Shown here: one piece after another, positions 7,829-17,384 of the stretch
Layout of the letters: the number at the start of each line of letters is the position of its first letter
Position numbering within the stretch: position 1 is the first letter of the stretch
Assembly: GCF_900157305.1 (NCBI RefSeq)
Contig: NZ_LS974202.1
Coordinates: 2,604,001-2,668,000, forward strand
Source of the DNA: Mesotoga infera
GTDB taxonomy: Bacteria > Thermotogota > Thermotogae > Petrotogales > Kosmotogaceae
Length of the DNA stretch: 64,000 nucleotides
Reading direction: 5' to 3'
Position numbers and translations under genes: made by a program
The notes under the pieces: generated by a model
Databases searched by the model: none
What the model was told of the DNA's origin: nothing
The model's input: only the letters and a program-made list of their open reading frames with translations

Positions 7829-9430
7829 GTGAAAAAACGAGTGAGTGTTGTTCTGATTGCACTGATAGCTATTCCAGCTTTTTGCTTCGCGGCCGTTGCC
7901 GCACCACAAATCTTTACGTTTGCTGGCCACAACGACGTAATGACACTGGATGTCAGCCAGATGAACGACGAGATGTCTGCCTTGATAATGTATGCGTTGA
8001 ACGAGGCTCTGATCAGAAACAGCTACAACAACATCGTCCCAGGCCTCGCCGAATCTTACGATGTGTCCGAAGATGGCACAGTCTATACTTTTCATCTCCG
8101 CGATGCGAAGTGGTCCGACGGGGTACCGGTGACGGCAAAGGACTTCGAATACTCTTTTCTTAGAACGCTGAGCCCTGAAACCGGATCATCACAGGTTTCC
8201 GAATTCGATTCGATCCTGAATGCCAAGGCTTATTACAGCGGTGAGATAACCGATACCTCTCTAGTCGGCATAAAGGCGGTCGATGACAGGACACTGGTTA
8301 TAACTCTCGCCTACAGCGATCCTTTCTTTATTTCGGAGATGGCCGAGGGTATCAACTTCTACCCGATAAGAAAGGATTACGTCGAGAAATATGGGATGTC
8401 CTACGCCTCAAGCGCCCAGACTTTCATAGGTTGCGGTCCTTTCGTGCTCAAAGAATGGGTGCAGGGTGCCAGTATCACCCTCGAAAAGAATCGCCTTTAC
8501 TGGAACGCCGACAGTGTGAAGCTAGAGAAAGTAGTAGAGTTGATAATTCCCGATGAGAACACCCGGGTTGGTATGTACGATCTGGGAGAGATCGACGCTA
8601 TTTACTCGATCTCGAAGGTACAGACGATAATGCATCCCGAATACGGCAGCAGAAGCGGCGGTACTCTTCAATATTTGGCATTCAACTGCTCCAACGGGTT
8701 AGTAATGAGTAACATGAATTTGCGCAAGGCGCTGAGTTTTGCAATCGACAGAGCTTCGATCGTTGCTGCAATATCCTCTCCGGGGTCGCTCGCCGTCGAT
8801 CGCATGATTGATCCCAGCATAATGCTTGATGGCAAACCCGTCACGGAAACCTATCCCAATTCTACGGGCGTTCCACCGGACGGAGATGTGGAACAGGCCA
8901 AAGCATACCTTCAGAAAGCGCTCGCCGAGATGGGGCTTTCAAAACCGACCGACCTTCCGGCGATAAATTACGTATGCATGGACTCGCCGGTCCACAAACA
9001 GTACGCCGAAGCGCTACAGGCTGGTTGGAAGGACTCTTTGGGCGTTAAGGTTGAGATCAAGATACTGCCGGTTCCACAGGCTATCGGGGCGCTTCTCTCC
9101 GGTCAGTTCGATATATTCCTGGTCGGACAGTCAACGGGTGTGGATCCCGATACGATATTGAACAATTTCACCATCGGCAACGGCAACAACTACGCCAGGT
9201 GGAACAATCAGGAGTATTCCGATCTTATAGCGCAGCAGGGTAACAATCCGAATATCCTTGAAAAGATGCTGCTACTCCAGAAGGCCGAAGCCATCATTCT
9301 CGACCAGGTACCGGTTGCTCCACTCTGGACACCCGGTTCGGCGTACCTTCACCGCGAATACGTGAAGGGTCTCCACTATGGAAGACAGACCGGTTCGATC
9401 GAATTCATCTACGCGTACATAGAGCATTGA
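7829..9430 (+). CDS. Peptide ABC transporter substrate-binding protein (family 5, DppA/OppA-like)
   Basis: A 533-residue extracytoplasmic binding protein. The GTG start at 7829 follows GGAGGG and gives a classic signal peptide (KKR, then a hydrophobic stretch ending CFAAVAAPQ) with no lipobox. The family 5 pattern is clear: an early LDVSQMNDEMS region, NIVPGLAESYDVSEDGTVYTFHLRDAKWSDGVPV in pieces, and RKALSFAIDR near residue 300. It should capture oligopeptides or dipeptides for the downstream permease and ATPases. A terminator hairpin directly after it separates it from dppB-like, which would raise the binding protein above the membrane parts. Confidence 0.92.
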   Translation: MKKRVSVVLIALIAIPAFCFAAVAAPQIFTFAGHNDVMTLDVSQMNDEMSALIMYALNEALIRNSYNNIVPGLAESYDVSEDGTVYTFHLRDAKWSDGVPVTAKDFEYSFLRTLSPETGSSQVSEFDSILNAKAYYSGEITDTSLVGIKAVDDRTLVITLAYSDPFFISEMAEGINFYPIRKDYVEKYGMSYASSAQTFIGCGPFVLKEWVQGASITLEKNRLYWNADSVKLEKVVELIIPDENTRVGMYDLGEIDAIYSISKVQTIMHPEYGSRSGGTLQYLAFNCSNGLVMSNMNLRKALSFAIDRASIVAAISSPGSLAVDRMIDPSIMLDGKPVTETYPNSTGVPPDGDVEQAKAYLQKALAEMGLSKPTDLPAINYVCMDSPVHKQYAEALQAGWKDSLGVKVEIKILPVPQAIGALLSGQFDIFLVGQSTGVDPDTILNNFTIGNGNNYARWNNQEYSDLIAQQGNNPNILEKMLLLQKAEAIILDQVPVAPLWTPGSAYLHREYVKGLHYGRQTGSIEFIYAYIEH

Positions 9431-9458
9431 GATAAGGTTTATTCAATCAGCATTCGAT

Positions 9459-9497
9459 GCAGCCGCTGGAGATCTGTTGTCGGCGGCTGCCTTTTTT
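9459..9497 (+). terminator. Leaky intrinsic terminator between binding protein and permease genes
   Basis: GCAGCCGC (9459-9466) pairs perfectly with GCGGCTGC (9483-9490) and is followed by C and six T. Since the next gene starts 28 nt later in the same direction, read-through probably feeds the rest of the operon while most transcripts stop after the binding protein. Confidence 0.75.
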
Positions 9498-9524
9498 AAG
9501 TGAAAGAGATTTAGGAGTGAAGCG

Positions 9525-10445
9525 ATGATTGGATATGTCTTTAAAAGGTTCTGGATCTCCTTATTGACGCTATGGCTGCTTGCAACGATAACCTTTTTTC
9601 TCCTCAGGGTTCTGCCGGGCAACCCCTTTCAAACCGACCAGATATTGACCGTAGAGATGCAGGAAAGAATGATGAATTACTACGGTCTGAACAGGCCGAT
9701 TTTCGAGCAGTACTTCACATACATGGGAAATCTGCTTCGGGGGAACATGGGGTACTCACTGAAATACACCAACAGAACGGTCAACAGCATCATAGCAAAA
9801 GCCTTCCCGGTTTCGGCAGATCTTGGCCTTAGATCGCTCGCACTAGCTTTACCAATCGGGCTCTTCCTGGGAATCGCCTCGGCGAGGAAACGCGGTAAGG
9901 CCGTTGATTATCTGTGCGTGGTGGTTTCGGTTATAGGTGTTTCGATACCGAGCTTCATACTGGGCTCTTTTCTCCAGTTCGTCTTCGCGTTGAAGCTCAA
10001 GATTCTGCCGATGGCTCAATGGACTACTGAGATGCACAAGATCCTTCCAACGGTCGCGATTGCTCTTGGATTACTGGCGACGCTCACCAGAATCATGAGG
10101 GCCAGCATGCTGGAAGTCACTACTCAAGATTACGTTAAGACAGCCAAGTCGAAGGGTCTGAGCGAGGGAAAGATCGTTTGGAGCCACGAAATCAGGAACG
10201 CGCTGATTCCAATACTCACCATGCTTGGGCCGATGGTCGCCAGTGTACTCATGGGGACTTTTGTGATCGAGAAGATCTTCGCGATCCCGGGGCTGGGTTT
10301 GCATTTTGTCAACTCGATTACCGGCCTTGACTATACGATGACGATGGGGCTGACCGTATTCTTCGGGGCTTTCCTGGTGACGGCCAACTTTCTGGTCGAT
10401 ATCGCTTACGGGATTGTGGACCCGCGTATCAGAATCGCAAAGTGA
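9525..10445 (+). CDS. Peptide ABC transporter permease (DppB-like)
   Basis: A 306-residue inner-membrane permease with the N-terminal signature YVFKRFWISLLTLWLLATITFFLLRVLPGNPF. The family loop that contacts the ATPase reads YVKTAKSKGLSEGKIVWSHEIRNALIP (EAA-type motif) in the C-terminal half. About six hydrophobic segments are visible. The ATG follows AGGAG by 7 nt. It works with the DppC-like protein encoded 10 bp downstream. Confidence 0.93.
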   Translation: MIGYVFKRFWISLLTLWLLATITFFLLRVLPGNPFQTDQILTVEMQERMMNYYGLNRPIFEQYFTYMGNLLRGNMGYSLKYTNRTVNSIIAKAFPVSADLGLRSLALALPIGLFLGIASARKRGKAVDYLCVVVSVIGVSIPSFILGSFLQFVFALKLKILPMAQWTTEMHKILPTVAIALGLLATLTRIMRASMLEVTTQDYVKTAKSKGLSEGKIVWSHEIRNALIPILTMLGPMVASVLMGTFVIEKIFAIPGLGLHFVNSITGLDYTMTMGLTVFFGAFLVTANFLVDIAYGIVDPRIRIAK

Positions 10446-10455
10446 GGTATCTGCC

Positions 10456-11385
10456 ATGATAAAAGATTTCGCGAACATACCACACGACGAGTTCGAATTT
10501 GTCGAAAGAGAAGAAGGAAAATCGGAGGCTCTGACCCGTCCAAGCATTTCCTTCTGGAAGGACGTCTGGAGAAGAATGCTAAAAAACAGAGTTGCTATGG
10601 CCGGGCTCTTAATTATTTTGACAATAGCGCTTCTTTCTATAATTATTCCAGAGGTGTCGTCCTATTCATATAGCCAACAAAATCTCAAGAACATAAACGC
10701 CGCACCGTCGTCCGAGCACTGGTTCGGTACCGATTCACTTGGAAGAGATCTGTGGGTTCGGACCTGGGTAGGTGCAAGAGTATCTCTCGCGGTGGGGATC
10801 TTCGGTTCTATAATTCCGAGCCTCATAGGAATAGTGATAGGGGGCATATCGGGCTACTTCGGTGGCAAGGTGGATATGATAATAATGAGACTGATAGACA
10901 TAATAATCTGTATTCCTCAGATGATCTATGTGATCCTGATCATGCTTGTAATCGGCTCAGGCCCCGTACCGCTAATACTGGCCTTTGCGATAACCGGATG
11001 GATGGGCTCGGCCCGTAACGTCCGTGGCCTCATTTTGAAGATCAAGGAAGAGGAGTTCGTACTGGCTTCGCGCATTCTAGGCGCCTCGCACGGCTACATC
11101 ATTTTCAAGCACCTTGTCCCGAACACACTGGGGATCGTCGTCGTGAGCATGACACTGGGCGTTCCGGCGGCCATCTTCCAGGAAGCCTATCTCAGTTTCA
11201 TAGGGCTGGGAATAAAACCTCCTATACCCAGCTGGGGGCAGCTGGCGAATCTTGGCGTTTCTGTCTTCAGGATCTACCCGTCCCAGCTCCTCATACCTGC
11301 GATCATGATTTCCCTGACTATGCTTTCCTTCAACCTTTTCGGAGACGGCCTCAGAGATGCTCTCGACCCGAAACTGCGCCGATGA
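10456..11385 (+). CDS. Peptide ABC transporter permease (DppC-like)
   Basis: A 309-residue permease with the DppC/OppC pattern: a cytoplasmic N-terminus, a hydrophobic segment (AMAGLLIILTIALLSIIIPEV), HWFGTDSLGRDLWVRTWVGARVSL in pieces and an EAA loop (ASRILGASHGYIIFKHLVPN). The ATG at 10456 follows GTGAGG; an upstream in-frame ATG at 10414 overlaps the previous gene and has no ribosome site. It forms the membrane channel with the preceding DppB-like protein. Confidence 0.92.
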   Translation: MIKDFANIPHDEFEFVEREEGKSEALTRPSISFWKDVWRRMLKNRVAMAGLLIILTIALLSIIIPEVSSYSYSQQNLKNINAAPSSEHWFGTDSLGRDLWVRTWVGARVSLAVGIFGSIIPSLIGIVIGGISGYFGGKVDMIIMRLIDIIICIPQMIYVILIMLVIGSGPVPLILAFAITGWMGSARNVRGLILKIKEEEFVLASRILGASHGYIIFKHLVPNTLGIVVVSMTLGVPAAIFQEAYLSFIGLGIKPPIPSWGQLANLGVSVFRIYPSQLLIPAIMISLTMLSFNLFGDGLRDALDPKLRR

Positions 11386-11399
11386 AGGGGGATACTGCA

Positions 11400-12443
11400 G
11401 TGTCCGATAAGATATTGGAAGTCAGCGATCTGGAGTATTCCTTCGATACCTATGCCGGCGAAGTCCACGCGATAAGGGGCGTATCCTTCTACGTGAACAG
11501 AAGTGAATCGCTCGCGATAGTCGGAGAATCCGGCTGCGGAAAGAGCGTTACGGTACAGTCGATCATGAAGCTCATACCGACACCTCCGGGAAGGTTCAAG
11601 AGAGGTAAGATAATCTATTGCGGCAGCGATATAACCGATTACGACGACAGACAGATGGAGAAGCTGAGGGGGAAGGAGATGTCGATGATTTTCCAGGACC
11701 CCATGACCAGCCTTAACCCCACTATGCGGGTCGGAAGGCAGATCAGCGAGGGGATAAGGAAACACGAGAAGATCTCTACCGGCGAGGCTCTCGCGAGGAG
11801 CGTCGAACTGCTGAAAGAGGTCGGCATTTCCGACCCCGAGAGAAACGTCATGCGCTATCCTCACATGTTTTCGGGGGGAATGAGACAGAGGGCTATGATA
11901 GCTATCGCACTGGCCTGCAATCCAAAGATTCTTTTCGCCGACGAGCCGACCACATCTCTGGATGTCACCACTCAGGCCCAAATCCTGGAAATGATGAACC
12001 ATTTAAAGCGGGAATTCGAAATGGCCATAGTGCTTATCACTCACAACCTTGGAATAGTAGCAAGATTCGCCGAGCGCATATCGGTAATGTACGCCGGAAA
12101 GATAGTCGAAAGCGGAAGTACGGACGACATCTTTTACTCTCCGCGTCACCCTTACACATGGGGTCTTTTGAACAGCGTTCCCGCCGTCGGAAAGAAGAGA
12201 ACGGAAAAGCTTTCCACGATCAAAGGGACCCCTCCGGATCTCTTTATGCCGCCCGCCGGCTGTGGCTTTTACGATCGCTGCGACTATCGTATGAAAGTCT
12301 GTAAGGAGAACGACCCACCTGCAAGGGAAATAGGGGAGGGTCATTTCGCATCCTGCTGGCTTCTGGACAACAGAGCTCCAGGAGTGACACCTTACGTTGC
12401 GAAGAGACATACCATAGAGAGTTCTGGCAAGGGTGTGATGTAA
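11400..12443 (+). CDS. Peptide ABC transporter ATP-binding protein (DppD-like)
   Basis: A 347-residue ABC ATPase with Walker A GESGCGKS, signature FSGGMRQR, Walker B ILFADEPT and an H-loop (VLITHN). The C-terminal oligopeptide/dipeptide extension (PAGCGFYDRCDYRMKVC) carries cysteines that in this subfamily can hold an iron-sulfur cluster. The GTG at 11400 is preceded by AAGGGGG at 8 nt; an ATG at 11382 overlapping the previous stop lacks a ribosome site and would add six residues. Confidence 0.93.
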   Translation: MSDKILEVSDLEYSFDTYAGEVHAIRGVSFYVNRSESLAIVGESGCGKSVTVQSIMKLIPTPPGRFKRGKIIYCGSDITDYDDRQMEKLRGKEMSMIFQDPMTSLNPTMRVGRQISEGIRKHEKISTGEALARSVELLKEVGISDPERNVMRYPHMFSGGMRQRAMIAIALACNPKILFADEPTTSLDVTTQAQILEMMNHLKREFEMAIVLITHNLGIVARFAERISVMYAGKIVESGSTDDIFYSPRHPYTWGLLNSVPAVGKKRTEKLSTIKGTPPDLFMPPAGCGFYDRCDYRMKVCKENDPPAREIGEGHFASCWLLDNRAPGVTPYVAKRHTIESSGKGVM

Positions 12444-12444
12444 G

Positions 12445-13416
12445 ATGCCTCAGACTATTCTCGAAGTCAAGAACCTTAAAAAGTATTTTCGTATATCCAA
12501 GAGCCAGGTTCTAAAGGCCGTCGATAATGTCAGCTTTTCGATAGAGCGGGGAAAGATACTTGGAATGGTTGGCGAGTCCGGCTGCGGAAAAACAACCGTG
12601 GGAAGGACTATTATGCATCTTTACAGGCCCGACGAGGGGGAAGTCCTCTTCAACGGGATTGATATCCACCAGTTGAATAACAAAAAATACCGGCAGATTA
12701 CGAAAAAGATGCAGATGATCTTTCAGGATCCATATGCTTCACTCGATCCGAGAAAGACCGTCGGTTCAATAATTGGAGAGGGTATCGATATCCATAGACT
12801 GTGCCGCACCAGGCCCGAACGCATGGACCGGATCTACGAGATGCTGGAGATGGTCGGCCTCAATCGCGAGCACGCCAACCGCTTTCCACACGAATTTAGC
12901 GGCGGACAGCGCCAGCGTATAGGGATAGCGCGGGCACTTGCTGTGGGACCGGAGTTCCTGGTATGCGACGAGGCGATTTCGGCACTGGACGTTTCCATAC
13001 AGGCCCAGATCGTAAACCTTCTGATAGATCTCCAGAAGAAGTTTGATTTGACGTACCTGTTTATAGCACACGATTTAAGTATAATCAGATATATCTCAGA
13101 CGATACGCTCGTCATGTATCTTGGCACGCTGGTGGAGAAGGCAGAGACCGAGGAACTCTTTTTAAACCCTCTGCACCCCTATACAATCGGACTTCTCGAG
13201 GCCGTTCCGATAGCAGATCCAGAGTATGAGAAGAACCACAAACGTGACCTGCTTTCTGGCGAAGTGCCGAGTCCGATAAATCCCGCCCCGGGATGTCGTT
13301 TTGCGTCGCGGTGTAAGTTTTCAAAACAGATTTGCAAAAGGGAAAGGCCTCTCTTGATGTATGCAGGCAACGGTCACATGGTCGCCTGTCACATGGTCCT
13401 TAGCGACAGTTGGTGA
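12445..13416 (+). CDS. Peptide ABC transporter ATP-binding protein (DppF-like)
   Basis: A 323-residue partner ATPase. Walker A is GESGCGKT, the signature is FSGGQRQR, Walker B is FLVCDEAIS and the H-loop is FIAHDLS. The C-terminal extension has PGCRFASRCKFSKQIC, again with the cysteine set typical of Opp/Dpp ATPases. It starts 1 bp after the DppD-like stop. With DppD it powers import; the complete five-gene transporter is present in standard order. Confidence 0.93.
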   Translation: MPQTILEVKNLKKYFRISKSQVLKAVDNVSFSIERGKILGMVGESGCGKTTVGRTIMHLYRPDEGEVLFNGIDIHQLNNKKYRQITKKMQMIFQDPYASLDPRKTVGSIIGEGIDIHRLCRTRPERMDRIYEMLEMVGLNREHANRFPHEFSGGQRQRIGIARALAVGPEFLVCDEAISALDVSIQAQIVNLLIDLQKKFDLTYLFIAHDLSIIRYISDDTLVMYLGTLVEKAETEELFLNPLHPYTIGLLEAVPIADPEYEKNHKRDLLSGEVPSPINPAPGCRFASRCKFSKQICKRERPLLMYAGNGHMVACHMVLSDSW

Positions 13417-13470
13417 GAGTGATAGGTAGAAGACGGCCCTTTTCAATTACAGTAAAAAGGAGGCTTTGCT

Positions 13471-14865
13471 TTGCTTGAAGTAGAAAGTCTGAAGAGAGTC
13501 ATAGAAAAGGCTCTGTCCTCGGGAGGCGACTTCGCTGAGATCTTCCTGGAGGATAAAGACGAATTGAATATAAAATGCTCAGGTGGTACTATAAGCGGGG
13601 TCACCACCGTTCGAATCAAGGGAGCCGGTATATACGTACTGTATGGCTGCAACAGTGTGTACGTATATACCAACGACCTGAGCCTGCAGAGCCTTGAAAG
13701 CTGTGCCGAAAGAGCCAGCGAGCTTTTAGGCGTCCGGAGAAGGCTGTCCGACGATATGGTAGGTACAAAGTTTTCTATGCAAAAGACCGTAAATCCGAAC
13801 AGATTTGAGATCTATCCTTCCTCTGTGGATTTCAAAGAGAAGATCAGGGTTGTACGAGAGACGGATCTTGCCGCTAGAAACTCAGGAGAAAGTATCAGGC
13901 AACTCAACGTCGATTATTTCGACACGGATCAGAAGGTTGCGATTTTCAACAGCGAGGGACTCCATGCAGAAGACAGGCGAATAACTAGCAGACTGAGACT
14001 TCAGGCTACCGTAGAGGTCGGGGAGCTTTTCAAGTACGAATGGGGCGATTACACACGCCCGCAGGGCTTCGAAGCCTTCAGTACGAAAAACGATTATACT
14101 TCCTTCGCCAGGGAGTTCATAAGAGATATGGCCGAGGACCTCAGGGCTGTGCCGGTAAAATCGTGCAACGTGCCGGTTGTCTTCGAGGCCGGCTCCTGTG
14201 GTACATTCTGGCATGAGACTTGTGGCCACCAGCTAGAGGCTTCGGCCGTCTCAAGAAACACGAGCGACTTCGCCGGTAAAATAGGGCTAACCGTCGCTTC
14301 TGAAAAAGTCACTTTGATCGACGACGGAACGCTTCCCGGTCTTTATGGATCGGCGGCCATCGACGACGAAGGCTTCCCGACACGTAAGAATGTCCTCATC
14401 GAAAACGGTATTCTGAAGAGTTACCTGTGTGACAGACTATGCGGTAGAAAACTGGGAATTCCTTCTACGGCAAGCGGTAGGAGGCAGGGATACATGTACG
14501 CTCCGGTGCCCCGTATGAGCAATACCTATCTGGCCCCCGGTAACGACGATGATGAAGAGATGATTCGCTCCGTTGAAAGAGGTCTCTTTGTGAAGAGACT
14601 CGGAGGCGGTACTGGTGGTAGGGAGTTCTCGATCTCCGTTAGCGAAGGATACTGGATAGAGAATGGCAGGATCTCCCACAGACTGAGGAGCGGTTTCATT
14701 CTCAACGGGAGGGGCATAGATATGATAAAGAGGGTCGATATGGTTGGGAGGAAGCTTCAAAAAGAAGGTGGCAGTTTCTGTGGAGCCGATTCGGGGTTGT
14801 GTCCGGTCACCAGTTTCCAGCCCAGAATGAGAATATCGCTAATGTCCGTCGGCGGGGAGGATTGA
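13471..14865 (+). CDS. TldD-type metalloprotease subunit (first pair)
   Basis: A 464-residue TldD/PmbA family protein. TldD and TldE (PmbA) form a heterodimeric zinc protease that degrades unfolded or modified peptides inside the enzyme chamber. The catalytic HExxxH is HETCGHQLE near residue 250, and a C-terminal Cys in the FCGADSGLCPV segment corresponds to the conserved TldD Cys, so this is the catalytic subunit. The start is TTG, seven bases after AAAGGAGG. Its location between a peptide importer and a dipeptidase suggests it trims imported peptides, which is inference. Confidence 0.85.
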   Translation: MLEVESLKRVIEKALSSGGDFAEIFLEDKDELNIKCSGGTISGVTTVRIKGAGIYVLYGCNSVYVYTNDLSLQSLESCAERASELLGVRRRLSDDMVGTKFSMQKTVNPNRFEIYPSSVDFKEKIRVVRETDLAARNSGESIRQLNVDYFDTDQKVAIFNSEGLHAEDRRITSRLRLQATVEVGELFKYEWGDYTRPQGFEAFSTKNDYTSFAREFIRDMAEDLRAVPVKSCNVPVVFEAGSCGTFWHETCGHQLEASAVSRNTSDFAGKIGLTVASEKVTLIDDGTLPGLYGSAAIDDEGFPTRKNVLIENGILKSYLCDRLCGRKLGIPSTASGRRQGYMYAPVPRMSNTYLAPGNDDDEEMIRSVERGLFVKRLGGGTGGREFSISVSEGYWIENGRISHRLRSGFILNGRGIDMIKRVDMVGRKLQKEGGSFCGADSGLCPVTSFQPRMRISLMSVGGED

Positions 14866-14867
14866 AC

Positions 14868-16217
14868 ATGAATCATCTGGATAGATATCGCCACGCTTTG
14901 AGAACCCTTCCAGAAGGAGTGTCTGAGGCCGAAGTAGATGCCGAACGGAGGGTTAGCACAACGGTCAAATGTTCCGGTGGGGAAATTGTAGAGACCGGTT
15001 CGTCCGACACCACAGAGCTCTTCGTTCGGGCTTCCGGTGATAAGACCGGGTACGCTTACACACAGGACCTGGAAGAAGAGCCCGAAGGCGTTTTCACGAA
15101 GGCACTCAGAAATGCCAGTCAGGTGGAGCTCACGCAGAGGGACAGACTCAACGGAGCCTTCGTGAGAAGGGCATCACCTGACGGGATAGCCAACTCCGAT
15201 ATACAGTCGATGAAGAAAATCGCAGGCGAGCTGGAAAATGTAGTGAGGGACGCCGATCGTTATGTATCGAGCGTTACTGTTGAAATCAGGGCCGAAGGTT
15301 TTTCTAGAAGCGTGATTAACTCGCGTGGGCTCGACGTTGAAACATCTATGAGTCTCTATAGCGCGACGGCGACTGTTATGGCCGAAAAGAACGGCCTGCA
15401 ATACAACGCTTCCTGCTATTCGAGTACAAAAGAGCCGGACCATTTCGTTCTCGAAGGATTCAAGGAAAGGATCGCCGCAGACCTCAGCCACCAGTACGAA
15501 GCAACTGAAATCGGATCTGGCGAGTACAGAGTCTTGCTTGACAGCACCGTTGTCACGAATATTTTGATGACAGCCTGGCAGCTATTCAGTGGAATCAAAT
15601 ACAACGATGGTTCCTCGGCATTATCCGGTAGACTGGGAGAAACGATCGGATCGCCCTTCTTTTCGGTAGTCGATTCACCGTCGCACGAACTCACAGCGTA
15701 TCGTTACGAATTTGACTGCGAGGGGAGTCCTTGCGTTAAGCAAGTTCTTGTCGATAAGGGAAAGCTCGTCGGATTGATGCACAATATTTCTAGCGCTACG
15801 AAACTGGGAGTATCCTCGAGCGGTAATGCCGGTAGATACGCTTTACTCAGCGGCTCGATTCCGACCGATATCATAATAACCCCAAGGATCATCTACGTAG
15901 AGCCTGGAAGCAAGTCCGTGGGAGAGCTGCTCGAAGAACTGGGAGATGGAATCTACGTAACCAACTCATATGACGTCTTCCACTCGATAAACATCGGCTC
16001 GGGCTGGTTTTCTATACCCTGCAGGGGAACGGTTATAAAGGGTGGGATAGAGGATCGCAATGTCACCGGAATGACGATGAACGGGAAGCTAACCAATCTC
16101 TTCGCTCGGGTCATGGCTGCGGGAAAGGATCTGTATATAGAGGAGTTCCTGCGCAAAAGTTACTGTGTAGGCGCACCAAGCTTATTGATAGAAAAATTGC
16201 AGATCAACGGAAAGTGA
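14868..16217 (+). CDS. TldE/PmbA-type protease subunit (first pair)
   Basis: A 449-residue PmbA family protein without HExxxH, so the non-catalytic partner of the preceding TldD-type subunit. Family features include the N-terminal sugar-like beta region, the GLETSMSLYSATATV-like segment and the C-terminal half with SGRLGETIGSPFFSVVD. The ATG at 14868 lies 2 bp past the previous stop and has GGGGAGG upstream; a longer ORF from 14799 overlaps tldD without a ribosome site. Confidence 0.83.
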   Translation: MNHLDRYRHALRTLPEGVSEAEVDAERRVSTTVKCSGGEIVETGSSDTTELFVRASGDKTGYAYTQDLEEEPEGVFTKALRNASQVELTQRDRLNGAFVRRASPDGIANSDIQSMKKIAGELENVVRDADRYVSSVTVEIRAEGFSRSVINSRGLDVETSMSLYSATATVMAEKNGLQYNASCYSSTKEPDHFVLEGFKERIAADLSHQYEATEIGSGEYRVLLDSTVVTNILMTAWQLFSGIKYNDGSSALSGRLGETIGSPFFSVVDSPSHELTAYRYEFDCEGSPCVKQVLVDKGKLVGLMHNISSATKLGVSSSGNAGRYALLSGSIPTDIIITPRIIYVEPGSKSVGELLEELGDGIYVTNSYDVFHSINIGSGWFSIPCRGTVIKGGIEDRNVTGMTMNGKLTNLFARVMAAGKDLYIEEFLRKSYCVGAPSLLIEKLQINGK

Positions 16218-16264
16218 TATGAAGTTACTTCGACACATTCGACAGAAAAGGAAGTGAGTCGATT

Positions 16265-16882
16265 ATGGGCAGAGAAGAGGCGCTCGACTTTCTGGACAGA
16301 GTGGCAAGGGGAATAGCCGAAATGTTTGGAAGCAACTGCGAAACTCTGGTACACGACATGAGTGTTCCGAAGCATCCGATAGTCGTAATATACAACGGAC
16401 ACATCACCAACAGAAAGGTTGGCTCGACCGAGGATGTTTACGGCGATCTCGCAAAATACAGGTCTTCATATCTCGAAAGCGATTTCGTCAACCATCTGGC
16501 CGTCTATAAGTCAGGAAAACTCATAAAATCGACGACTTTCCATCTGAAGGGCGAGGGGTACCACTACGCACTCGGAATAAACTACGACTTCACGTATATG
16601 CGGGAGTTCTCAGGAATGCTTGAGAACTTCATCAGGGTGGAGTCGGATCTCCAGTCGGCGATCAGCGAAGCCGGTGAGAACAAACTCTCGTCGATCTTCA
16701 ACAGCTGTCTGGAAGCGATAGGGAAGCCGATCGAAAGCCTCACGAAATCCGATAGGCTTAGGCTGATAAGCCTTCTGAAACGCGAGAAGGCCTTCGCATT
16801 TTCGAAATCCGTTCCATACGTCTCCAGGAGACTAAACCTCTCGAGGTACACGATCTATAAATATATCAAGGAAAGCGGTTGA
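16265..16882 (+). CDS. YheO-type transcriptional regulator (PAS_6 plus HTH_22)
   Basis: A 205-residue regulator. Residues about 8-115 form the YheO-like PAS domain (FGSNCETLVHDMSVPKHPIV) and residues about 150-205 a C-terminal HTH (PYVSRRLNLSRYTIYKYIKE). P. aeruginosa DauR and DguR, which control D-amino-acid catabolism, belong to this architecture as I recall it, and dguB encodes a RidA protein, as does the next gene here. It probably senses an amino acid and controls this operon, in which it is embedded. No operator was identified. Confidence 0.82.
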   Translation: MGREEALDFLDRVARGIAEMFGSNCETLVHDMSVPKHPIVVIYNGHITNRKVGSTEDVYGDLAKYRSSYLESDFVNHLAVYKSGKLIKSTTFHLKGEGYHYALGINYDFTYMREFSGMLENFIRVESDLQSAISEAGENKLSSIFNSCLEAIGKPIESLTKSDRLRLISLLKREKAFAFSKSVPYVSRRLNLSRYTIYKYIKESG

Positions 16883-16913
16883 GACAGATGCGTAAGCTCA
16901 AAAGGAGAAGACG

Positions 16914-17384
16914 ATGTTTATTGAGAAGAGAATAAAGGAGCTGGGGATCGAACTGCCGCCGTCCTCTCCGCCAGGCGCGATGTATGTTCCGGTGAAGAGG
17001 TTGGGAAGAGCTCTGTTCGTCTCGGGTCAAGTACCGATGAAAGACGGCAGGCCCATCTACACTGGAAAAGTCGGGAGTGAAAGATCCATAGAATACGCTC
17101 AGGAGGCCGCAAGGCTGTGTGTCATCAATATGCTCGCTGCTGTTAGAGAATATCTGGGAGATCTCGACAGGGTAGCCAACATCGTGAAGCTCCAGACCTT
17201 TGTGAACAGCGAAACAGGCTTCACAAACCAGCACATAGTTGCCAACGCCGCCTCGCAGTTACTCCACGATATTTTCGGTGAATCAGGGAGACACGCACGA
17301 ACAGCCATCGGCACAAACCAGCTTCCGATGGACTTCACGGTTGAGATAGAAGCTATAATAGAGATTAGAGAGAGTGGAGAATGA
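16914..17384 (+). CDS. RidA/YjgF family enamine/imine deaminase
   Basis: A 156-residue RidA-like protein. The family hydrolyses reactive 2-aminoacrylate and other enamines/imines released by PLP enzymes. The C-terminal signature HARTAIGTNQLPMDFTVEIE contains the Arg that binds the substrate carboxylate. It is about 30 residues longer at the N-terminus than canonical RidA. AAAGGAG sits six bases before the ATG. The stop overlaps the start of the PLP lyase (ATGA), which couples a likely enamine producer to its detoxifier. Confidence 0.88.
   Translation: MFIEKRIKELGIELPPSSPPGAMYVPVKRLGRALFVSGQVPMKDGRPIYTGKVGSERSIEYAQEAARLCVINMLAAVREYLGDLDRVANIVKLQTFVNSETGFTNQHIVANAASQLLHDIFGESGRHARTAIGTNQLPMDFTVEIEAIIEIRESGE

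Noticed and set aside
7829-9430. Binding protein as a lipoprotein
   Set aside because: The Cys in the signal region (PAFCFA) does not fit a lipobox; the site AVAA fits signal peptidase I.
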